Source: CAZADA01 sp964636945
GTDB taxonomy: Bacteria; Pseudomonadota; Alphaproteobacteria; Caulobacterales; Maricaulaceae
Assembly (NCBI GenBank): GCA_964636945.1
Contig: CAZWVH010000057.1
Coordinates: 1-18,945, forward strand
Direction: 5' to 3'
Length of the DNA: 18,945 bases
How positions within the stretch are numbered: position 1 is the stretch's first letter; the number at the start of each line of letters is the position of its first letter. Shown one piece after another: positions 14,050 to 18,945 of this stretch. A program made the position numbers and the translations under genes. The notes beneath the pieces were generated by a model. It had not been told where the DNA came from. It made no database searches and worked only from the letters and a program-made list of their open reading frames with translations.

Positions 14050-16604
14050 CCACCATCTCCATCCCTGACTATTGCTTGGTGCTGCTGGTCGGTCCGACGG
14101 GTTGCGGCAAGAGCACGTTTGCGCACCGGCATTTCAAGGAAACGGAGATTGTGTCGTCTGACCATGCTCGGGCGGTGATCGCCGATGATGAGACCGACCA
14201 ATCCGCCACCCAGGATGCGTTTGATCTCGTCTACTACATCGCCGAAAAACGCCTGGCCGCACGCCGACTGACGGTGATCGACGCCACCAACGTCAAGAAA
14301 GAGGACCGCGCCAAGGCCGTTCGCTTGGCCAAGCAATATCACGCGCTCGTGGTCGCCTTGGTGTTCGATATTCGGGAAGACATTTGCCATGAGCGCAACC
14401 GATCCAGGCCCAACCGCCAGTTCGGCATTCATGTCCCGCGCAATCATCGCAAAGCGCTGCGGTCAGGTTTGCGCGGCATGGAGCGTGAAGGCGTCCGCTT
14501 TATTCATCATTTCAAAAGCCCGGAACACATGGACGCCGTGGAGGCGATCACGCGCGAGCGGTTATGGACCGACAAGCGAGACGTCGCTGGCCCGTTCGAC
14601 ATTATCGGCGATGTGCATGGCTGCGCCGATGAGTTGGAGCAGCTGCTGATCCAGTTGGGCTATGGCGTGGTGACCAAAGGGGAACCGGGCGCGCGCAGTT
14701 ATGCGGTGCTGCCGTCGCAGGGCCGCATGGCGGTGTTTGTCGGCGACCTCACCGACCGTGGGCCGCGCAGCCCCGATGTGTTGCGCTTGGTCAAGCACAT
14801 GGTGGATGAGGGAACCGCGCTGTGCGTGCGTGGCAATCACGACGACAAGCTGTTTCGCTGGATGAAGGGCCGCAAGGTCAAAGTCAGTCACGGCCTGCAG
14901 GAGACCATCGATCAGATCGAGGCCCAGCCCGGCGGCGCCGAGGCCTTCATCGCCGAGATGAAACCGTTCCTCGACGGGCTGATCAGCCATTATATGCTGG
15001 ACGATGGCAAGCTTGTGGTCGCCCATGCCGGCCTGCGCGAGGACATGCAGAACCGTTCGTCAGGGAAGGTTCGCTCATTCGCCATGTATGGGGACACCTC
15101 CGGCGAGATCGATGAGTTCGGCCTGCCGGTGCGCGCGGACTGGGCGGCGCAGTATCGTGGTCGCGCCAAGGTGGTCTACGGCCATACCCCGACGCCTGAG
15201 GCCGAATGGGTCAATGGCGCGATCTGCATCGATACCGGCTGTGTGTTCGGCGGCAAGCTGACGGCGCTGCGTTATCCCGAACTTGAGCTCACCTCAGTGC
15301 CCGCGGCGCAGGAATATTATGAACCGATCCGCCCGCTGGCCCCAATTGCGAAAGCCGCCGCCGACGCGACCGCACTGAGGCTGTCCGACGTTTCGGGCAA
15401 ACGCACCATCGAAACCCGCCATGGCGGACGGGTGACGATCAACGAGGCCCAGTCCGCCGGCGCGCTGGAGACCATGAGCCGGTTCGCCATCGATCCGCGC
15501 TGGCTGATCTATCTACCCCCGACCATGAGCCCCGTGGCCACAAGCGACCAGGATGGTTGGCTCGAGCGGCCCGAGGAGGCGTTCTCCCACTATCGCGCGC
15601 AGGGTGTGGAGCGCGTTGTCTGCGAAGAAAAGCATATGGGCAGTCGCGCGGTTCTGGTGGTGTGTCGGGACGAGGAGGTGGCCCTCCGCCGATTTAAGAG
15701 TGAAGACCGGGCCGGGGTGATCTTCACGCGAACCGGTCGTCCGTTTTTTGATTCTGACCGGGAAGCGGCACTGTTGGATCGTGTTCGCGCGGGCCTCGAC
15801 GCCGCTGGATTGTGGGATCAACTTGAGACCGACTGGCTCTGCCTTGACGCTGAACTGATGCCCTGGTCAGCCAAGGCGCAAAGCCTGTTGGAGCGCCAAT
15901 ATGCGCCCGTGGCGTCGGCAGCCGAAACGGGGCTTGGCGCGGCGGCGGCTGCTTTGCAAATGGCCGCGACAAGGGGCGTGGATGTGGCGGAAATGCGCAC
16001 ATCGGTCGAGGATCGCCATGCCCGCGCCACCGCTTACGCCGGGGCCTATCGTCGTTATGTCTGGCCGGTAAACACGATTGACGACCTTCGCCTCGCGCCA
16101 TTCCATATCCTGGCTGCGGAGGGGCGGACCTTCGCGGACCGGCCGCACACCTGGCACATGGAAATGCTCAGCAAACTGAGCCGATTGGATGATCCGATCC
16201 TGCACCCGACCGCTTGGCGCGCAGTTGACCTCGGCGATGCTGACGCTTGTGGTGAGGCGGTCGCCTGGTGGGACGCGCTGACCGCCGATGGCGGGGAAGG
16301 CATGGTGATGAAACCTGAGGCTTTCGTCGCCCGAGGGGCCAAGGGATTGATTCAACCGGCGGTGAAGGTCCGCGGCCGGGAGTATTTGCGGATCATTTAT
16401 GGTCCCGAATACGATGCGCCCGAACACATGGCTCGGCTGAAAGATCGTGCGCTCGGCCGCAAGCGTTCCTTGGCCTTGCGTGAGTTCGGGCTGGGTCTCG
16501 AAGCGCTCGAGCGCTTTGTGGCCCACGAGCCGCTGGCGCGTGTGCATGAGTGCATATTCTCTGTGCTGGCCTTGGAAACCGAGCCAGTTGATCCAAGGCT
16601 TTAG
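14046..16604 (+). CDS. pnkp: Pnkp: polynucleotide kinase-phosphatase-ligase for RNA repair
   Basis: This 852-residue trifunctional enzyme has three modules. The N-terminal kinase has P-loop GPTGCGKST (16-24) and IDATNVKKEDR; it phosphorylates 5'-OH ends. The central metallophosphoesterase has IIGDVHG (D189, H191), VGDLTDRG (D234), RGNHDD (N264, H265), a VVAHAGLRED loop and VYGHTPTPEAEW; it removes 2',3'-cyclic phosphate and 3'-phosphate. The C-terminal ligase has motif I EEKHMGSRA with nucleotidyl Lys K529, GGEGMVMKP as motif IV and AVKVRGREYLRIIYGPEY as motif V. This order and length match bacterial Pnkp, which heals and, with Hen1, seals cut tRNA and other RNA. A purine-rich AAGGGGGATGAGG precedes the ATG, which overlaps the previous stop (ATGA). 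The gene ends the operon, facing a flippase gene read from the other strand. Confidence 0.97.
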   Translation: MTTISIPDYCLVLLVGPTGCGKSTFAHRHFKETEIVSSDHARAVIADDETDQSATQDAFDLVYYIAEKRLAARRLTVIDATNVKKEDRAKAVRLAKQYHALVVALVFDIREDICHERNRSRPNRQFGIHVPRNHRKALRSGLRGMEREGVRFIHHFKSPEHMDAVEAITRERLWTDKRDVAGPFDIIGDVHGCADELEQLLIQLGYGVVTKGEPGARSYAVLPSQGRMAVFVGDLTDRGPRSPDVLRLVKHMVDEGTALCVRGNHDDKLFRWMKGRKVKVSHGLQETIDQIEAQPGGAEAFIAEMKPFLDGLISHYMLDDGKLVVAHAGLREDMQNRSSGKVRSFAMYGDTSGEIDEFGLPVRADWAAQYRGRAKVVYGHTPTPEAEWVNGAICIDTGCVFGGKLTALRYPELELTSVPAAQEYYEPIRPLAPIAKAAADATALRLSDVSGKRTIETRHGGRVTINEAQSAGALETMSRFAIDPRWLIYLPPTMSPVATSDQDGWLERPEEAFSHYRAQGVERVVCEEKHMGSRAVLVVCRDEEVALRRFKSEDRAGVIFTRTGRPFFDSDREAALLDRVRAGLDAAGLWDQLETDWLCLDAELMPWSAKAQSLLERQYAPVASAAETGLGAAAAALQMAATRGVDVAEMRTSVEDRHARATAYAGAYRRYVWPVNTIDDLRLAPFHILAAEGRTFADRPHTWHMEMLSKLSRLDDPILHPTAWRAVDLGDADACGEAVAWWDALTADGGEGMVMKPEAFVARGAKGLIQPAVKVRGREYLRIIYGPEYDAPEHMARLKDRALGRKRSLALREFGLGLEALERFVAHEPLARVHECIFSVLALETEPVDPRL

Positions 16605-16629
16605 GCCCGTCCGCAATTGGCGCGCACGA

Positions 16630-18144
16630 TTAGGGTGACCCCGCGGGCCGTTCTCTTGTGAGGGCGGACATGCGGCTTATAGCCCCGCGCCTCATATTGG
16701 GCGCGGACACGGCCACGACCGCGACGTAGGTGAGCACACCAACCGTGATCAAGATGGCGAGCACAGCAATCGTCGGGGCGCCAACGGGACGCAACACATG
16801 TTCCAAACTGCTCACCACGCCGAATAAAATTGCGCCGCCCAACAATGCTGGTGCGCTCATCGCCACCAGATCGCGAGCGTTGAAGGGCGTTAAGAATCGC
16901 ACGGCGGCTATTTCCAAGGACCACGCAAGAAATAAGCTGAGCGACAATGCCAATGCGGCTTCAGTTGGACCCAGTCGTCCAAATAATGCCAAGAAAACCA
17001 TGCTCAACACAAACCGGATAGCGTTGATCTTTAGAGCAAAATCAGGCCTGCCCAGGCCGCGGACGATCGACATGTTCGCCGCCGCCACTGACCAGAACAC
17101 TCCGAGGATGCACAACGCTTTCACTGTGGGAATCGCTGGAATCCACTTGTCGCCAAACACAAACGGAATGAGCACCGGAGCCACGGCGGCCAGGCCCGCA
17201 TAAGCCGGCACACCAGCAAGTGCTGTGGCTTGGAGCCCACCGCGGGTCGCGGCGGCCACTTTTTCCGGTTGCGCCTGAAGTCTTGAGATCACTGGAAACC
17301 ATAAGCCCACCAACGGAGCCAGCAATACAGAGCGAGCGGTTTCCACGAGCCGCCAAGAAAGCTGGAAGAAACTCACAGCCAGTGCGCCGCCGCCCATAAT
17401 GCCGATGACAGCGCGCGGCGCGATGATTTCAATCATCACCAGGGCATGCAGGCTCGCCATGCGGCCACCTGCTCCAATCACGTCCAGGAACTCTCGGCGC
17501 GTGAAGCGGAAAGTGGGCAGCCATCCTCCCAAAGAATAGAGCAAGAGCACATCGACAGTCTTTGCCGTGAGCTGCTGGCCGACCAACGCCCAAGCGCCAT
17601 AACCTTGATACGCCATGACAAGACCGACAATGGCGCCGATAAAGAGGCCCGCCAGCGACCGTACTGCCAATATCCCATAACGCAGCTCGCGCATCAAAAG
17701 GGCGGCTGGGACCGAAGATGCTCCGGTGAGCACGACAATGATGCCCAAATAGGGCATGAGATCAGCCACTTGAGGCGTATCGAATGCAGCGGCGATCGGC
17801 TGAGCAAGGCCGATCATCGCCAAGGCAAAGAGCCCGCCGCAAATGAGCTGGGTCACCAAAACGGCGTTGGCGTGGCCCTTGTCCAACTTTTCACGTTGGA
17901 CTACGGCCTCGGTCATGGCCGCGCTCACGAAGATCTCTGAAAATTGCACGGCAAGCATGGCAATGGCAACCGCGCCGAACTCTTCTGGCCCGATCAGCCG
18001 CGCCAGGATCGCCCACACCACAAAACGCACGATTTGCTGAATAAAAGTCTGACCATAGGTCATAATGCCGGCGCGTGCGGTGCGCTTGGCGAAACTGGAC
18101 TGATCTTGGGCGGGGTTTTCGCCGCTTGTGTTGTCGTTTGGCAC
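16630..18144 (-). CDS. Polysaccharide flippase (Wzx/MOP superfamily)
   Basis: This 504-residue inner-membrane protein has about 12-14 hydrophobic segments. The N-terminus has the Wzx/ExoT-like AGIMTYGQTFIQQIVRFVVW, then ILARLIGPEEFGAVAIAML and FVSAAMTEAVVQRE, with VPAALLMRELRYG as the conserved loop. Later segments include VSFFQLSWRLVETARSVLLA and VFGDKWIPAIPTVKALCILG, typical of lipopolysaccharide/exopolysaccharide exporters that flip undecaprenyl-linked units. The start is GTG 18144 (MPNDNTSGEN), with GAGGGG ending about nine bases upstream. It converges on pnkp with only 25 bases between the stops. No glycosyltransferase or polymerase genes are in the window, so the sugar is unknown and this may be a lone exporter. 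Confidence 0.92.
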   Translation of the reverse strand: MPNDNTSGENPAQDQSSFAKRTARAGIMTYGQTFIQQIVRFVVWAILARLIGPEEFGAVAIAMLAVQFSEIFVSAAMTEAVVQREKLDKGHANAVLVTQLICGGLFALAMIGLAQPIAAAFDTPQVADLMPYLGIIVVLTGASSVPAALLMRELRYGILAVRSLAGLFIGAIVGLVMAYQGYGAWALVGQQLTAKTVDVLLLYSLGGWLPTFRFTRREFLDVIGAGGRMASLHALVMIEIIAPRAVIGIMGGGALAVSFFQLSWRLVETARSVLLAPLVGLWFPVISRLQAQPEKVAAATRGGLQATALAGVPAYAGLAAVAPVLIPFVFGDKWIPAIPTVKALCILGVFWSVAAANMSIVRGLGRPDFALKINAIRFVLSMVFLALFGRLGPTEAALALSLSLFLAWSLEIAAVRFLTPFNARDLVAMSAPALLGGAILFGVVSSLEHVLRPVGAPTIAVLAILITVGVLTYVAVVAVSAPNMRRGAISRMSALTRERPAGSP

Positions 18145-18640
18145 GCGTCTACGCCCCTCAGATGCATACGAGCAATTCGCAGTGCGAGAAATTAACGTGG
18201 AACGCTAAAAAGACCTCGTTCGTTGCCGATGTTTGTCCCGTTCGTTGCCGAGGTGCAACCGTAATTCGCAAGTGCACAATAAACGGACCGAGTTTGGCTC
18301 GGAATTCGTGGACATGGCGCCCTTGACCCAAGCGCTGACAGACACTCATCGCCAACTGGAGCGCCAGGACGAAATGATAGATGCGCGCCAGCAGAGTGGG
18401 CGCGAAACGCCAAACAATAAGATTGCGGCTAGTCTGTAAACATTGCGCTGACTACGAAATGTGGAGACGAAGTATCGCCAACTATCAAAAACCATCACCA
18501 GCACGGCGCCTGCCTCGGCCAATATAGCCAACGCGGCCTTTCAGAACGTGATGAGCGTCGCAATGCCGCGCGGCCGCTCGACAGTCTGGTCTCGCGCTAC
18601 AGTTTATGAAATGAATGCGGCAAATGCGCGAGTGAGAACT
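18145..18640. other. Gene-poor spacer between flippase and nuoG, probably decayed DNA
   Basis: I see no intact gene in these 496 bases. A plus-strand frame shared with nuoG reads MAPLTQALTDTHRQLERQDE and on to a TAA at 18437 and a TGA at 18449, then continues open from 18461 (VETKYRQLSKTI...FQNVMSVAMPRGRSTVW) straight into the nuoG start. This looks like one helical, coiled-coil-like protein broken by two stops, but I do not recognise it. CGTTCGTTGCCGA occurs twice, at 18217-18229 and 18239-18251. A short hairpin CCGAG/CTCGG lies at 18288-18302. Confidence 0.45.
18217..18251. repeat. Two direct copies of a 13-base sequence
   Basis: CGTTCGTTGCCGA occurs at 18217-18229 and 18239-18251, with 22 bases from copy to copy. 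Each copy contains CGTT twice. It could be a regulator site pair or a fragment of tandem repeat; two copies are too few to decide. Confidence 0.4.
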
Positions 18641-18945
18641 ATGACCGACCTACGCAAACTTGTTGTTGACGGCCAAGAGATCGAAGTGCCTGGCGACTAT
18701 ACGCTGTTGCAGGCCTGTGAAGAGGCTGGCGCGGAAATCCCGCGCTTTTGTTATCATGAGCGCCTGTCCATCGCCGGCAATTGCCGCATGTGTCTTGTCG
18801 AATGGGAGGGTGCGCCCAAGCCGATTGCGTCCTGCTTTCAGACCGTCAAGGACATGCGCCCCAATCGCGACGGTTCCGCTCCGCGCGTGAACACCAACAC
18901 TGAGTACGTCAAAAAGGCGCGCGAGGGGGTGATGGAGTTCTTGCT
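18641..18945 (+). CDS. nuoG: NADH-quinone oxidoreductase subunit G (NuoG), 5' part only
   Basis: The visible 101 residues are the ferredoxin-like N-terminal [2Fe-2S] domain of NuoG: MTDLRKLVVDGQEIEVPGDY, then YTLLQACEEAGAEIPRFCYH with C37, followed by C48 and C51 in NCRMCLVEW and C65 in ASCFQ. These four cysteines bind the N1b-type cluster. Next come PRVNTNTEYVKKAREGVMEF, the entry to the Cys/His N3/N4 cluster region that runs off the window. NuoG is a peripheral-arm subunit of complex I and passes electrons from NuoF to the quinone side. ATG 18641 matches the family start; GTGAGA upstream is a weak ribosome site, and the frame stays open upstream to 18452. nuoE/nuoF, its usual upstream neighbours, are absent here. 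Confidence 0.95.
   Translation, partial: MTDLRKLVVDGQEIEVPGDYTLLQACEEAGAEIPRFCYHERLSIAGNCRMCLVEWEGAPKPIASCFQTVKDMRPNRDGSAPRVNTNTEYVKKAREGVMEFL

Noticed and set aside
15867..16616. Long minus-strand open frames opposite pnkp and other GC-rich genes
   Set aside because: They are mirror frames produced by GC-rich codon use; no motif or ribosome site supports them.
1..18945. CRISPR array, tRNA, rRNA, phage integrase or attachment site
   Set aside because: No regularly spaced repeats, cloverleaf sequences or recombinase genes were recognised on either strand.

Overview
The window is GC-rich chromosomal DNA. The protein types (ArsR-type sulfide regulator with persulfide dioxygenase, split YeeE/YedE pair, NuoG N-terminus) suggest an alphaproteobacterium; this is inferred from the proteins, with no rRNA or other marker to fix the lineage. 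A run of exactly 100 N at 12415-12514 shows a draft or metagenome assembly scaffolded across a gap.

Left end (1-3530): a mosaic of housekeeping-type genes and decayed DNA. It holds an IS3-family OrfA stub fused to unrelated sequence (6-392), two consecutive plus-strand Rossmann/SDR genes (663-2045), a minus-strand hotdog thioesterase close to MenI/YdiI (2318-2743), a frameshifted DUF7660 gene (2955-3268) and the C-terminal end of an IS5-family transposase (3273-3524).

Middle (3548-10791): a large secreted DUF3604 protein with a C-terminal META (HslJ-like) domain, then a sulfur module. On the minus strand, 1-Cys peroxiredoxin, a two-cysteine ArsR regulator of the SqrR/BigR type, a persulfide dioxygenase-type MBL hydrolase and a SulP-STAS anion transporter are arranged as one operon; the first two overlap by ATGA. 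Divergently, a split YeeE/YedE pair reads rightward. The 82-base divergent intergenic region holds a palindrome and a GTAAA-N6-TTTAC inverted repeat that overlap the best promoter candidates on both strands, a likely regulator operator. The logic would be: import of reduced sulfur (YeeE/YedE), persulfide oxidation to sulfite (PDO), anion movement (SulP), peroxide or polysulfide defence (Prx), with the ArsR protein sensing persulfide.

Right-centre (10866-16604): a tight four-gene RNA-repair operon, hen1 - AAA ATPase - rlaP-like nucleotidyltransferase - pnkp. Pnkp carries kinase, phosphatase and ligase modules with their key motifs, and Hen1 has its N-terminal ligase-activating half plus a metal-dependent 3'-terminal 2'-O-methyltransferase. 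The genes join by TAATG, a 7-base gap and ATGA. This is the most notable system in the window; the ATPase, interrupted by the assembly gap, is its least characterised part.

Right end (16630-18945): a Wzx-like polysaccharide flippase on the minus strand, about 500 bases of apparently decayed DNA, and the 5' end of nuoG running off the window. No nuoF or other complex I gene lies upstream of nuoG.
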